This document shows, piece by piece, positions 1-8,268 of a stretch of 64,000 nt of DNA (position 1 is the first letter of the stretch; every line of letters starts with the position of its first letter). Location: assembly GCF_023701945.1 (NCBI RefSeq), contig NZ_JABAEF010000011.1, positions 149,970 through 213,969 of the forward strand, in the 5' to 3' direction. This stretch comes from Rhizobium sp. CG5 (GTDB taxonomy: Bacteria; Pseudomonadota; Alphaproteobacteria; Rhizobiales; Rhizobiaceae). The notes beneath the pieces are model-generated. The model had not been told where the DNA came from. It did not search any database and worked only from the letters and a program-made list of their open reading frames with translations. The position numbers and the translations under genes are program-made.

Positions 1-489
1 GGCACGCGTCAGCGCAAGCACCGCGCCCTTCGTGGCGCCATAGACCGACAGGCCCGGCGCACCGCCGTTGAAGCCGGCAATCGACGCCATGTTGACGATG
101 GCGGCATCCGCATGGGGTCGCCTGGCCTTCAGGAAGGCCGACGTGACCAGCAGCAGGCCGCGCAGGTTGACCGAGAGGACCCGGTCGATCTCGATGGCGT
201 CCATCTCGTCGAATCCCATCTTGCGGCCAAGGACGCCCGCATTGTTGACGAGATGGGTCGGCGCCCAGTCGCCGACGGCAACGCCGAGGCCCTTTTCGAT
301 CGACGATGTATCCGCGATATCGACGACCTCACCGCGCGCCAGGTCCCCAAGCGATGCCAGGCTTGCCGCAAGAGCGTCGCCATCGGCATCCAAGAGCACG
401 CAGCGATGTCCGAGCCCGATGACGGTTCGCGCCACCGCAAGACCGATGCCGCGGGCTCCGCCGGTGATCAGGATGCAGGCGGTGCTCAT
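1..489 (-). CDS. SDR family NAD(P)-dependent oxidoreductase (partial, 3' end outside window)
   Basis: Reading the minus strand from the ATG at 489 gives an open frame that runs off the left edge, about 163 residues. It starts MSTACILITGGARGIG, the Rossmann dinucleotide-binding glycine motif (TGGxxGIG). NNAG follows near residue 90, and S...YGATK near residues 139-157 is the catalytic Ser and YxxxK of classical short-chain dehydrogenases. The start overlaps the stop of the upstream lyase gene by 4 bp (ATGA, 486-489), so the two are probably translationally coupled in one operon under the GntR gene further upstream. The substrate cannot be read from the sequence; a hydroxy acid or sugar-acid intermediate made or used by the neighbouring lyase is an inference. 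Confidence 0.88.
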   Translation of the reverse strand, partial: MSTACILITGGARGIGLAVARTVIGLGHRCVLLDADGDALAASLASLGDLARGEVVDIADTSSIEKGLGVAVGDWAPTHLVNNAGVLGRKMGFDEMDAIEIDRVLSVNLRGLLLVTSAFLKARRPHADAAIVNMASIAGFNGGAPGLSVYGATKGAVLALTRA

Positions 490-1349
490 GCACCGAACCT
501 GTCGCCGAGAGCCTGATGCTCGGCCAGGCCGACCACCTTGGAAAATTCGCTGTAGCTCATCGACGGCGGGCCACCTGCCGGCGTCCCCGCCGTCGCCAGA
601 TGGGCAAGCGCGTCGGCGGCAGCACGGGCTGCCGAAAACAGGGTGGTGACGGCATAGAAGACCACCGTAAACCCCATGGCCTCGAGGTCCAAGCGCGTCA
701 GCGCGGTGGTCTCGTTGCCATCGACGATCGAAACCACTTTCGGCCCCTCAAGACCGCGCGCCACGGCTTCGACCTCGGCGACGGTTTTTATACCGTCGAC
801 GAAGACCAGATCGACTCCGCTATCCTGATAACGCTTGGCGCGGTCGATCGCTTCCGCCGCGCCGAGCGAGGGCAAGGCGTCCGTGCGGCCTATGACGAGG
901 AGGGGGTGCTCTGCCCTTGCCGCGACCGCGGCCCTAAGGCGCGCCGCCGCCTCCGTCGCATCCACGAGTTTGATGCCGGCGAGCTGACCGCAACGCTTTG
1001 GCGCGACCTGGTCTTCGAGATGAAGCGCCGCGACACCGGCTTGAACATATTCCTCGACCGTGCGCGTGATGTTGGAGACACCGCCATAACCGGTATCGGC
1101 ATCGGCGATCACCGGAATGTCGACCGCGCGCACCATGTTGCGTGCCTGTTCCGCCATTTCGCTTAAGGTCAGAAGGCCGATATCGGGTTGACCGAGCCGC
1201 ATCGCGGTAGCGCCAAACCCGGTCATGTAGACGGCGGGAAAGCCGGCCTGCGCGACAAGCCTGGCGGTGAAGGCGTCCGGCGCACCGGGCGCCGCAACAA
1301 TCCGGCGAGCATTCAGAAGCTCGCGGAGAGCCAGTGCCTGGTTGCGCAT
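486..1349 (-). CDS. isocitrate lyase / PEP mutase family C-C lyase
   Basis: A 287-residue protein of the PEP mutase/isocitrate lyase superfamily, a TIM barrel using Mg2+ to cleave C-C or P-C bonds of 2-hydroxy or 2-oxo diacids (methylisocitrate, dimethylmalate, oxaloacetate). Visible marks are PGAPDAFTARL at the N-terminus, DADTGYG (metal-binding Asp near residue 87), HLEDQ, and the active-site loop PKRCGQLAG, where the common KKCGH carries Gln in place of His. GRTDA and FVDGI follow. An ATG at 1349 shares one base with the upstream GntR stop (TGATG); a GTG at 1352 is the alternative start. The gene is coupled to GntR upstream and SDR downstream. Exact substrate unknown; the Gln in the loop argues against a plain methylisocitrate lyase. 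Confidence 0.88.
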   Translation of the reverse strand: MRNQALALRELLNARRIVAAPGAPDAFTARLVAQAGFPAVYMTGFGATAMRLGQPDIGLLTLSEMAEQARNMVRAVDIPVIADADTGYGGVSNITRTVEEYVQAGVAALHLEDQVAPKRCGQLAGIKLVDATEAAARLRAAVAARAEHPLLVIGRTDALPSLGAAEAIDRAKRYQDSGVDLVFVDGIKTVAEVEAVARGLEGPKVVSIVDGNETTALTRLDLEAMGFTVVFYAVTTLFSAARAAADALAHLATAGTPAGGPPSMSYSEFSKVVGLAEHQALGDRFGA

Positions 1350-2038
1350 CACTTGATTACCCCGTCCTTGTTCGAAAGAATCTTGCGCACACCGCGCATC
1401 GTGCGGCCGACATGCTCACCCATCAGTTCGTTGAACCGATCCCAGTCGCGCTTGCGCAGCGCCTCCAGGATCAGGCGATGCTCGGAAAAGCTCAGCTCCC
1501 GCTGCTCCTTGTTCGGCGCCGTCAGGATGGTGCGGATGGTAGCGATCCGTGCCTCGGCCAATTGGTAGGAATCCTGCACCAGGCGATTGCCGCAAAAGGC
1601 AAAGAAGCTTTTGTGATAGGCGGTGTCGGCCCGCGCATAGCCGCGGTCGTCACCCGTCGCCAGGGCCTCGGCCATGGCATCGACGATGGCCTGGAGGGAT
1701 GCCGTGAATGGGTCGGCCGAACGGCGCATGGACAGGATGCAGGCCTGTGTTTCGGTGATCAGGCGGAACTCGCAAAGCTCTTCCACATCTTCGATCGAGG
1801 GATCGAAGATGAAGCTGCCGCGTTTCGGGCGCACTTCGACCAGACCGGCGAATTCAAGTGCCTTCAGCGCCTCGCGGACCGGGCTTCGGCTCACCCCGAA
1901 AAGGGCCGCCAGACGATCCTCCGACATGCTTTCGCCGAGGTGAAACTCGCCGTCGATAATAGCCTGCCGCAGGCGCTCGGTGACGAGCGCCGTCAACGGC
2001 TGCGGCTGCACGATGCGGAGCGCCTTTTCGGTATCCAT
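1349..2038 (-). CDS. GntR family transcriptional regulator, FCD/FadR subfamily
   Basis: A 229-residue regulator. Residues about 10-75 form the winged helix-turn-helix (LTERLRQAIIDGEF...LAALFGVSRSPVREALKALE), and the remainder is the all-helical FCD ligand-binding domain with metal-ligand-type residues (HKSFF, EHRLILEAL, HVGRTM). I chose the ATG at 2038 because GGAGGA lies about 6 bases upstream; a longer frame to 2077 would run into the likely operator. The gene heads the operon GntR-lyase-SDR with overlapping stops and starts, which suggests a local repressor of that pathway that senses a carboxylic acid. The tandem TGTAACA motif just upstream is a plausible autoregulatory site. Confidence 0.9.
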   Translation of the reverse strand: MDTEKALRIVQPQPLTALVTERLRQAIIDGEFHLGESMSEDRLAALFGVSRSPVREALKALEFAGLVEVRPKRGSFIFDPSIEDVEELCEFRLITETQACILSMRRSADPFTASLQAIVDAMAEALATGDDRGYARADTAYHKSFFAFCGNRLVQDSYQLAEARIATIRTILTAPNKEQRELSFSEHRLILEALRKRDWDRFNELMGEHVGRTMRGVRKILSNKDGVIK

Positions 2039-2069
2039 TGCTAGTCCTCCAGTCCCGGCCGACGTTATA

Positions 2070-2083
2070 TGTAACATGTAACA
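2070..2083. promoter_or_regulatory. candidate GntR operator: tandem TGTAACA
   Basis: Two adjacent copies of TGTAACA (2070-2076 and 2077-2083) lie 32 bases upstream of the GntR start. Each heptamer is a near-palindrome (TGT-n-ACA), the symmetry class expected for FadR-type regulators (GT...AC core). Position and symmetry are seen directly; binding by the adjacent GntR protein is inferred. Confidence 0.45.
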
Positions 2084-2431
2084 TGCTAGTCAAGTGGGTT
2101 GATAAGCTCTGAACAGCGATGCCCGACTTGTCGAACGAGGCCCTGTGCGACCGGTGGCTAAAGGATCCATGCACCCGAAAGCGGTCACTCTGCCCCGGTG
2201 TTTGCTTCTGTCATTGCTCCAGACGCCCGAACACGACTTCAGCCGTGACGAGCGGAACGCGCTGATCCTCTCGACCCTCTGATCCTGACAAAGGGCTTTG
2301 AGGCAGCGTGCTGCTACTGGCTCGATGAATGAGTCCTGAGCCTAAACATCAGCCTCGCTGATCGGCGGAGAACCCAATCCGATTCCACGCGCGGCGTTTC
2401 TGTAAATCGACCGGAGTCGCCGCCGATTTCG
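2084..2431. other. non-coding stretch upstream of the GntR operon
   Basis: No convincing reading frame, RNA or terminator is visible here. It presumably carries the GntR promoter next to 2085 and then grades into the gene-fragment patch beginning near 2432. Confidence 0.4.
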
Positions 2432-2479
2432 CTATTGGGAGCGCAGCCGGTCGTTCCTTCTGGGGCATTGCGGCGTCAG

Positions 2480-2764
2480 ACCGCGTCCGGCGGCGCTTCG
2501 CTGCGGGTGATTTTCCGGTCCATTGCGTAAAGGCCGACCAGGGCGGCCGCGAAGCCGGATGCCGCGCCGACGGCAAGCGAATTGCAGCCCCATCACGATG
2601 CCGACGGTCGAGGCGTCATGCTGGGTCAGTTCCGTGAAGACCAGCCAGTCCTGTGCCGTTTGCTGCACCCATGTGCCGATATTGGATACCAGCGCGCCGG
2701 CCGCCCAGATGCGGGAGTTGCGATGCCGGAGCGACCGGAACGGATTGGCGAGCGAGCCGCTCAT
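2480..2764 (-). pseudogene. MFS transporter N-terminal fragment fused to a foreign membrane-protein tail
   Basis: From an ATG at 2764 the minus strand encodes MSGSLANPFRSLRHRNSRIW followed by a membrane stretch and a GTWVQQTAQDWLV motif. This is the typical start of the EntS-like MFS_3 exporter family, through the GIVMGLQF segment. After about 60 residues, near 2588, the MFS homology stops. A different frame then reads LAVGAASGFAAALVGLYAMD and ends at a TGA near 2480, which looks like the C-terminus of another membrane protein. The original about 400-residue transporter is reduced to its first transmembrane helix or two. I read this as a deletion junction, not a working gene. Confidence 0.5.
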
Positions 2765-3010
2765 GGGCGTTCGGGGTCGTTGCCGCCATGAAAGCGGCCG
2801 AAGTGCCGCGCGGAAAAACACACCCATCAGCAGGATGCCCAATCCCAGCGCAAAAGCGTCGGCAAGATTGGCCAACGAGCATTCACCGACCTTCCAGACG
2901 AGAAGATAGGCGATGACGAGATTGGCGAAGCCCCAGAGAAGGTTGACGGTGGCGGAAGACAGACCTTCTCCCGGCGGCTTGGCGAAAGGCGTCTGGAACG
3001 GCCGCCCCGT
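2765..3010 (-). pseudogene. fragment of a small membrane protein
   Basis: One minus-strand frame encodes FQTPFAKPPGEGLSSATVN followed by two hydrophobic segments (LLWGFANLVIAYLLVWKVG and DAFALGLGILLMGVFF). It then runs directly into the MFS fragment without its own stop or a clear start. It looks like part of a two-helix membrane protein caught between other fragments. I do not recognise the family with confidence. Confidence 0.3.
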
Positions 3011-3021
3011 GGCGCCGCTGA

Positions 3022-3192
3022 CAAGATGCGGGAGCCGAGAACTGGGCGACCGTCGCTTCGCTCATCGAAACGTGCAAGCTTAATTCGGTTGATCCCTTCG
3101 CCTATCTGAACGCCACGCTCACCGCCATCGTCACCGGTCACAGGCAGAGGCGCATCGATGAGCTTCTGCCGTGGGATTATTCGGGACGCTGA
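3022..3192 (+). pseudogene. IS66-family transposase C-terminal remnant
   Basis: The plus-strand frame from 3022 to the TGA at 3190-3192 contains GAENWATVASLIETCKLN, then DPFAYLNATL and RIDELLPWDY. These are the conserved C-terminal blocks of IS66 TnpC transposases (AENWA, LIETCKLNGV.P..YL, ..ID.LLPW). Only about 56 of roughly 500 residues remain; a stop at 3019-3021 closes the frame upstream. It is a dead IS relic and explains why the surrounding 0.7 kb is a mosaic of truncated genes. Confidence 0.8.
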
Positions 3193-3217
3193 TACACAGA
3201 GTAGTCGTCGCGAAAGT

Positions 3218-3598
3218 CTAAGGGCTCACACCGCTTCGGCCAAGGATGTCGACCCTCTGGCAAGTTCCAGTCGCTGGTACAATGTCGAGCTTATCTCCGA
3301 CGTTAAAACCGTCACGAGGCGTGCCAATCTCAAACTGGTGCCTACAAGCAATAGCCTCCCCAGTGGGCGCAGTCCTTGAGAAAGATAGCTCTGCCATCGT
3401 CACGATGGTCGTCCCGCGACGATTTACGTCTTCGTCCCAAACGGCTTCAACCGTTGCAACGGAACGCTCAAAATGCTGGAGCCGCCACAGATAAAAACCA
3501 AGGATAGCCACGCAGGCAACTAAACCGATCAATGGAAACACGATCCTCATCACCGCGAGTTCTCGTGTCACCTTCGCATCGTATTTCCTTCGAAGCAT
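3218..3598 (-). CDS. small membrane-anchored protein, DUF3592-like
   Basis: A protein of about 126 residues beginning MLRRKYDAKVTRELAV, with one transmembrane helix (IVFPLIGLVACVAILGFYLW, about residues 18-38). A mostly beta-type soluble domain follows, with paired cysteines (ACRHQ and GTCQRV). The arrangement of a helix followed by a short extracytoplasmic domain with ATVEAVW at its start resembles DUF3592 proteins. A GGTGGA stretch about 8 bases upstream supports the ATG at 3598; ATGs at 3652 and 3550 are alternatives. No functional partner is nearby; role unknown. Confidence 0.5.
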   Translation of the reverse strand: MLRRKYDAKVTRELAVMRIVFPLIGLVACVAILGFYLWRLQHFERSVATVEAVWDEDVNRRGTTIVTMAELSFSRTAPTGEAIACRHQFEIGTPRDGFNVGDKLDIVPATGTCQRVDILGRSGVSP

Positions 3599-3676
3599 CG
3601 CTATCCACCCACATACGCATACAACTATGAAGGGATGACACGATCTGTGCAATGGGCGAACGAATTCGGTGGTGTG

Positions 3677-3905
3677 ATGGAAATGCAGGTTACGGATTTG
3701 GTGGTAGGCAAGGTATATTTACGCCATTGCGAGATAGAAACCTGAAGGCCTTTTCAACCCGGTGGATTTCAATCCTTGGCGCTTTGTCTATCTCCAGGAT
3801 TACGACGCCGGGGACATCGTCACTCCCCAAGCACGCTCTCCGAAAAGCCTTCAACACCAAATCGAGAGAACGACAGGATTGTTGCTGCACAACCGTTTGG
3901 CGTAG
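3677..3905 (+). pseudogene. possible small hypothetical gene broken by a frameshift
   Basis: From the ATG at 3677 the frame reads MEMQVTDLVVGKVYLRHCEI and stops at a TGA after residue 22. One base later the next frame continues smoothly with EGLFNPVDFNPWRFVYLQDY and a further 33 residues to a TAG at 3903-3905. The two parts look like one polypeptide of about 76 residues with a single-base frameshift near 3745. I do not recognise the family. It could also be chance, since the overlapping frames are open as well. Confidence 0.25.
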
Positions 3906-4084
3906 ATTGTCAGCCAGGATTGCATGCCGTTTGGCATGCAACGAACCCTTGCTTCTCGCCATACAGAGCCGATACACGTAAGCGGGTCGTGGAAACATAC
4001 ACTGCGCCGGATGAATAGACGCAGCAGCATAAACATCGGCGTTGGGCGGCTAGCACGGTGTCGCGTTGAGAGCGCATAGGGAGC

Positions 4085-5011
4085 ATGCCCTTGAACAAAC
4101 GCATTTCTGATTTCGATGCCGGTCTTATGCTGACCCTCGACGCCCTGCTGAAGGACAAAAACGTTACGCATGCTGCAGCCCGGCTGAACATCACGCAGTC
4201 GGCCTTGTCGGCACGGCTGACGAGATTGCGCCAGCTGCTGAACGATCCGCTGTTCATACCAGCGGCCTCTGGGCGGGGAATGATCGCCACGCCACACGCA
4301 GCGGCTCTGGAGCCTGAACTGGGGCGCCTGCTCGAACGGTTCAACGACTTCGTCAATACAGCCCATCTCTTCGATCCTGCGACAAGCAAACGGATCTTCC
4401 GCATCGCCGCCACCGACAATCCTGCTGCCATCCTCGCACCCGACCTCATTCCTCTGTTTCAGGCCCGCGCGCCGCTCGCCAAAATCGCCTTCACATTGCC
4501 GGACAAGGCACGGATTGCCGAACATCTGGAGAACGGAGATGTCGATCTGTTCGTCGGTGCCGCGGAAGACGCTGCTCCCGATCTGATCGCTCAGACCCTT
4601 TTCCAGGAGGAGTTCGTGACCGCTCAGCGGCGTGGCCATCCGCGCGGATCAGAGGCCATAACCCTCGAGGAATTCTGCGATGCGGACCACCTTCTGATTT
4701 CGACCAGCGGCGGCCATTTCTCTGGCATGATCGACGATGCGCTTGCCGAAGCCGGGCGTGAACGTCGCGTGTCGGTGTCGATCCAGAGCTACGCGCTTGC
4801 GCCGCTGGTGCTGTCCAGCACGGACTGCATCTGCACCCTGCCTCGGCGGTTTCTGCAAAGGTTCGAGGACACGCTCGACCTGTTCGCACCGCCGCTTGCC
4901 CTGTCGATTTTCAGCATGAACCTGTTCTGGCATCCCAAAATGCGAACCGATCCGGCGCATATGTGGCTTCGCAAGCTGGTCATGGAGGTCGCCAAGACGA
5001 CGACCCGCTAA
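4085..5011 (+). CDS. LysR family transcriptional regulator
   Basis: A 308-residue LysR-type regulator. The N-terminal winged helix-turn-helix covers about residues 10-70 (DALLKDKNVTHAAARLNITQ followed by SALSARLTRLRQLLNDPLF), and residues about 95-300 form the periplasmic-binding-protein-like effector domain. The spacing and the LNDPLFIPA-type motif place it nearer the NodD/LeuO-type branch than the CysB branch. It transcribes toward the secreted propeller gene (5056-6027, opposite strand), so it does not share a divergent promoter with it and its target is uncertain. Nothing odd in length or motifs. Confidence 0.9.
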   Translation: MPLNKRISDFDAGLMLTLDALLKDKNVTHAAARLNITQSALSARLTRLRQLLNDPLFIPAASGRGMIATPHAAALEPELGRLLERFNDFVNTAHLFDPATSKRIFRIAATDNPAAILAPDLIPLFQARAPLAKIAFTLPDKARIAEHLENGDVDLFVGAAEDAAPDLIAQTLFQEEFVTAQRRGHPRGSEAITLEEFCDADHLLISTSGGHFSGMIDDALAEAGRERRVSVSIQSYALAPLVLSSTDCICTLPRRFLQRFEDTLDLFAPPLALSIFSMNLFWHPKMRTDPAHMWLRKLVMEVAKTTTR

Positions 5012-5055
5012 TGTCAGGGCCGACGCACACTTGCATCGGCCCCGATGATGGCTTG

Positions 5056-6027
5056 TCAGAACTTCTGCAACACAGCGTCACTGACCTTGTCCGCCTTCGG
5101 GTCGAAAAGCGTGTCGAGGCGCGAGTTCAACACCCAGACATCGTCGCCGACCCGTGTCGGCGCGGTTGGCATGGACGCCGTGCTTTTGACGTCACGGGCG
5201 ATCGTCGCGGTTTTCCAATTGTCACCGGACACAAGCTCGACCGTCTTGTCCGCACCGAGATTGACGGCGACGAACAGGTGTTTCCCGTCGAACAGATGGA
5301 ACCCGTCGGCACCCTTGATTGGTTCGGGCAGCTTCACCTTCTGCACGTCGGTTGGATCGGCAATACTGACCTTGAACAGCTCGCCGGAATTGTATTTGCC
5401 GACCAGGAGATAGCCTCCTTCGTGATAGGCGATGCCGTTGATATTGAAGCCGTCAGCGTCCTTGAACAGAGGGCTCTGAGCAAAGATGATCGCCTTGCCC
5501 GCAGCGTCGATCTTGTAAATGACCGGGGCGAAGCTGTCGGTGACAAAGGCATTGCCTTGCTCGTCCAGCGCCAGATCGTTGGCGAAATGCGGCCCCCCGC
5601 TGAGAGCGCCCAGGTCGTAGTAGGCAAGACGCTGTCCCGTGGTCGCGTCGTATTTGGCAACGCCTGCGAGCTTGCCCTGCGTCGCGGGGGTCGTTCGGGT
5701 TCCCGCACCCGGATCCGAGTTTGCAGCCCAGAGCGTGTTGCGGGCGTCGTCGACGAGGATCCCGACTGTCGAGACAAGCGTTTCGTCGGTGACGAACGGC
5801 TTGTATGCCCCATCGGGTGACACCGTGCCGATCGTGCCATGGGTGACCGATCCAACGAAGAAGCGGTTCTGCCTGGCAGACCAGCTCATGCTTTCGGCAT
5901 AGTTCTTGTCCGCAGTGAACCGGATCTCGCTCTTGCCGGAAAGCGGCGATGTATTTCCGGCAAAGGCAGTAGAGGAGGTCAAGAGGGCGACGGCGGCGAC
6001 GGTAGCGAGGAGTATACGAGAGATCAT
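5056..6027 (-). CDS. secreted SMP-30/gluconolactonase-like beta-propeller protein
   Basis: A 323-residue protein with a clear Sec signal peptide (ISRILLATVAAVALLTSSTAFA, cleavage after about residue 23). A repeated beta-sheet domain follows with blocks such as GILVDDARNTLWAAN, NDLALDEQGNAFVTDS, NGIAYHEGGYLLVGKY and LFDGKHLFVAVN, the blade pattern of SMP-30/strictosidine-synthase-like six-bladed propellers. NGIAY and NDLA supply the Asn residues that usually ligate the central metal. AAGGAG sits 8 bases upstream of the ATG. The protein should act in the periplasm, possibly as a lactonase or sugar-acid-binding protein; no enzymatic partner nearby settles this. Confidence 0.75.
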   Translation of the reverse strand: MISRILLATVAAVALLTSSTAFAGNTSPLSGKSEIRFTADKNYAESMSWSARQNRFFVGSVTHGTIGTVSPDGAYKPFVTDETLVSTVGILVDDARNTLWAANSDPGAGTRTTPATQGKLAGVAKYDATTGQRLAYYDLGALSGGPHFANDLALDEQGNAFVTDSFAPVIYKIDAAGKAIIFAQSPLFKDADGFNINGIAYHEGGYLLVGKYNSGELFKVSIADPTDVQKVKLPEPIKGADGFHLFDGKHLFVAVNLGADKTVELVSGDNWKTATIARDVKSTASMPTAPTRVGDDVWVLNSRLDTLFDPKADKVSDAVLQKF

Positions 6028-6158
6028 GATGTGCTCCTTTCGATCTTCGATAAGCCTGATTTACCGGGTCGCCCCAGGTCGCTGAAATTGCTTCTCGCGA
6101 TCACACCGATCGACTGAATTCATACCTCGAGACACTCAAGTTGCCGCCCGCACCAAAA

Positions 6159-6185
6159 CAAAAAAAAGCCGCTCGAAAGCGGCTT
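6159..6185 (-). terminator. rho-independent terminator of the alpha/beta hydrolase gene
   Basis: A perfect 8-bp stem AAGCCGCT/AGCGGCTT with a CGAA loop (6166-6185) is followed on the minus strand by a run of eight T. It lies 20 bases after the stop of the alpha/beta hydrolase gene. Confidence 0.85.
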
Positions 6186-6204
6186 CTGACAGAGAGCAAG
6201 GCGT

Positions 6205-7194
6205 TTATTCGGGCGCATAAGCCTCCCGGAAGAAGGCGGAGATGGCGCGAAAGGCGCGCATCCGGTTCTTCTCCAGAAGCGCCATATGGGTGGCCTCGCC
6301 GATCTCGATCCAGATCCGGTTCGGCGCCGAGGTCAGTTCCTGAAAATAGGCCAGCGCAAGATCGATCGGGACATCGATGTCCCACTCGCCATGCAACAGC
6401 AATACCGGGACCTGAATGTCCGACGGTTTGTAATAAGGTTTGCCTGCACGCCAGTAGTCCCTGATATCCTGGATGGGACCATTGGTCGCTCGCAACTTGC
6501 CGGGTTCCCTGGCTTCGCTCCACGGATCGTCCGCCAGCGTCGCCGCCGCCCATTGCTCGAACCATCCCTCCGGAATGATGGTTGCGCGCGCATGTTCGGG
6601 TGCAGTGCCCAGCCAACGCTGCAGGGTATTCATGACCGGCACCAGCCGATAGGCGGTCAGATCGCCGCCCATATCAAGCGGAATCGGCTTTTCGCTCAGC
6701 CATTGCGGGGCGAGAACAACCAGCTTCAAGACCTTGTCGGGATTGGCGGCGGTGTAGGCTCCGGTCACGGTGCCACCCCAGGACATGGCAAACACGTTGA
6801 CCTTGGCAAGACCGCGATGCCGAAGGACGAAGTCCACCGCCGCGCCAAAGTCACGAACGCCGACATCGGTGCCGATGATCGGCGGGCTCAAAGCCGGATC
6901 CATCTCCATAAGCTCCGGCCGCGAGGACTTGCCATAGCCGCGGACATCGACCGCGAACACATCGAATCCCTCGGACGCAAGATAGTCCATGAACGAGAAC
7001 CCGCCGAGCGGAACATCGTAGAGGCTTCCCGAAGAATAGGTCGCCCCATGCACCATGACGATGGTCGTTTCCGGCGCAAACCGGCTCATCCCGGCGGGGT
7101 GCTTGTTGCGGATATGGAGTTCGATGCCGGACGTGTCGCTTGGGATACGGTGATCTTCGACCACGATGGTGGCGATGTCGATATTGCTGGTCAT
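6205..7194 (-). CDS. alpha/beta hydrolase
   Basis: A 329-residue alpha/beta-fold hydrolase. VMVHGATY forms the oxyanion-hole HG motif, DVRGYGKSS is the strand-4 block, and the nucleophile elbow is AMSWGG with Ser about residue 138 (Ala replaces the first Gly of GxSxG). The acid lies in HGEWDIDVP and the catalytic His in GEATHMAL. The ATG at 7194 has GAGGA about 8 bases upstream, so I prefer it to the longer frame from 7302. It follows a metallo-beta-lactamase-fold gene by 7 bases and both probably form one unit, suggesting hydrolysis of esters, lactones or amides. The substrate is unknown; a typical terminator ends the unit. Confidence 0.85.
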   Translation of the reverse strand: MTSNIDIATIVVEDHRIPSDTSGIELHIRNKHPAGMSRFAPETTIVMVHGATYSSGSLYDVPLGGFSFMDYLASEGFDVFAVDVRGYGKSSRPELMEMDPALSPPIIGTDVGVRDFGAAVDFVLRHRGLAKVNVFAMSWGGTVTGAYTAANPDKVLKLVVLAPQWLSEKPIPLDMGGDLTAYRLVPVMNTLQRWLGTAPEHARATIIPEGWFEQWAAATLADDPWSEAREPGKLRATNGPIQDIRDYWRAGKPYYKPSDIQVPVLLLHGEWDIDVPIDLALAYFQELTSAPNRIWIEIGEATHMALLEKNRMRAFRAISAFFREAYAPE

Positions 7195-7201
7195 GTCGTC
7201 C

Positions 7202-8092
7202 TCAAATGTAGGTCCAGGAGAAACCATCCTGTGTCCGCGCGACATAGCCGGCGGAGGAGGCTGGGAAATGCGTGGCAAGGTAAAGGGCGCGGATCTCTGC
7301 AAGACGGGTCAGCATCTGGTATCGCGAGGCCTGAGCCTGATCGTGGAATTCGCAGAACACCGTATTGAGATCGGGATAGCGGACCTGAACCGGACTGTGA
7401 AGGATGTCGCCGCCGAAGACCGCGGTCTCTCCACCCGAAGTCACCGCAATCGACATATGTCCGATGCTATGGCCTGATGTCGGGATGAAATCGAAGAGAT
7501 CGAGATAACGTCCGCCGGTTGGCTCGATAAAGTCAACCAGCCCTGCATCAAGGACCGGTGCAATGCTGTCTTCATAGACGCCGGAACTTGGGGTATTGGC
7601 GTCGTTGTGGCTTGCCGGGCTCGCATAATATTCACACTCGGCGCGCGGAAAAACGTATCGGGCGTTCGGGAATGTCGGCACCCATTTGCCGTTTTCCAGA
7701 CAGGTATTCCACCCACTGTGGTCAACATGGAGATGCGTGTTGAAGACGAAATCGACCTCATCGGGATCGACACCCACAGCCCGGAGCCGTTCGATGAATG
7801 GAATGGCCTGCCGATGAAATATCGGATTTCTGGGCCGTTCCTTGTCGTTTCCTGAACCCGTGTCGACAAGGATCAGACGGTCCGGTGTCCTGACCACCCA
7901 TGTATGGATACTGAGCCGCAGGCTCTTGGCCCCGTCGTCGACATCATCCCGCAGACCGGGATCCGCCGCGATCCGCTCGGCAGCACCTTCCTTCGGATAG
8001 AGGAAGGAGACCGGGACATTGCTGAGTTGCTGTTCCTAGACCTTGGTTATCGTGACGTCGCCTATGCGATGTGTCTTGCGTTCGCTGCCCAT
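7202..8092 (-). pseudogene. MBL-fold metallo-hydrolase (lactonase-like), interrupted by an in-frame amber codon
   Basis: The start at 8092 is well placed (AAGGA 6-10 bases upstream) and reads MGSERKTHRIGDVTITKV. A TAG follows at 8038-8036, codon 19, and the same frame then continues uninterrupted for about 277 codons. The continuation carries the zinc motif HLHVDHSG, a SGHSIGHMS histidine and GGDILHS, the ligand set of the metallo-beta-lactamase fold as in AHL lactonases and related hydrolases. Without the amber codon the length (about 296 residues) and N-terminus fit the family. A GTG at 7897 could start a shortened product lacking the first strands. It is probably co-transcribed with the downstream hydrolase. 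Nonsense mutation, sequencing error or readthrough cannot be separated here. Confidence 0.7.
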
Positions 8093-8268
8093 GGAAATCC
8101 TTCGGGTTCGAGGCTTCTGGCTGCCGAACATAGGCAGCCTGCGCAAGCGCAAGGAATCGAACCTAACCATAGGTGCGATCAACGAAATCGATTGGTCGAA
8201 GGACGGAAGGTCGGGCATCTCTGGGTCGGGCTGCCCGACAATGGCGGCGACCTCTTTCAGGGATGACG

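Noticed and set aside
6028..6158. Possible coding continuation upstream of the propeller gene
   Set aside because: The signal peptide and AAGGAG site fix the start at 6027; the upstream frame belongs to a shadow of the hydrolase region.
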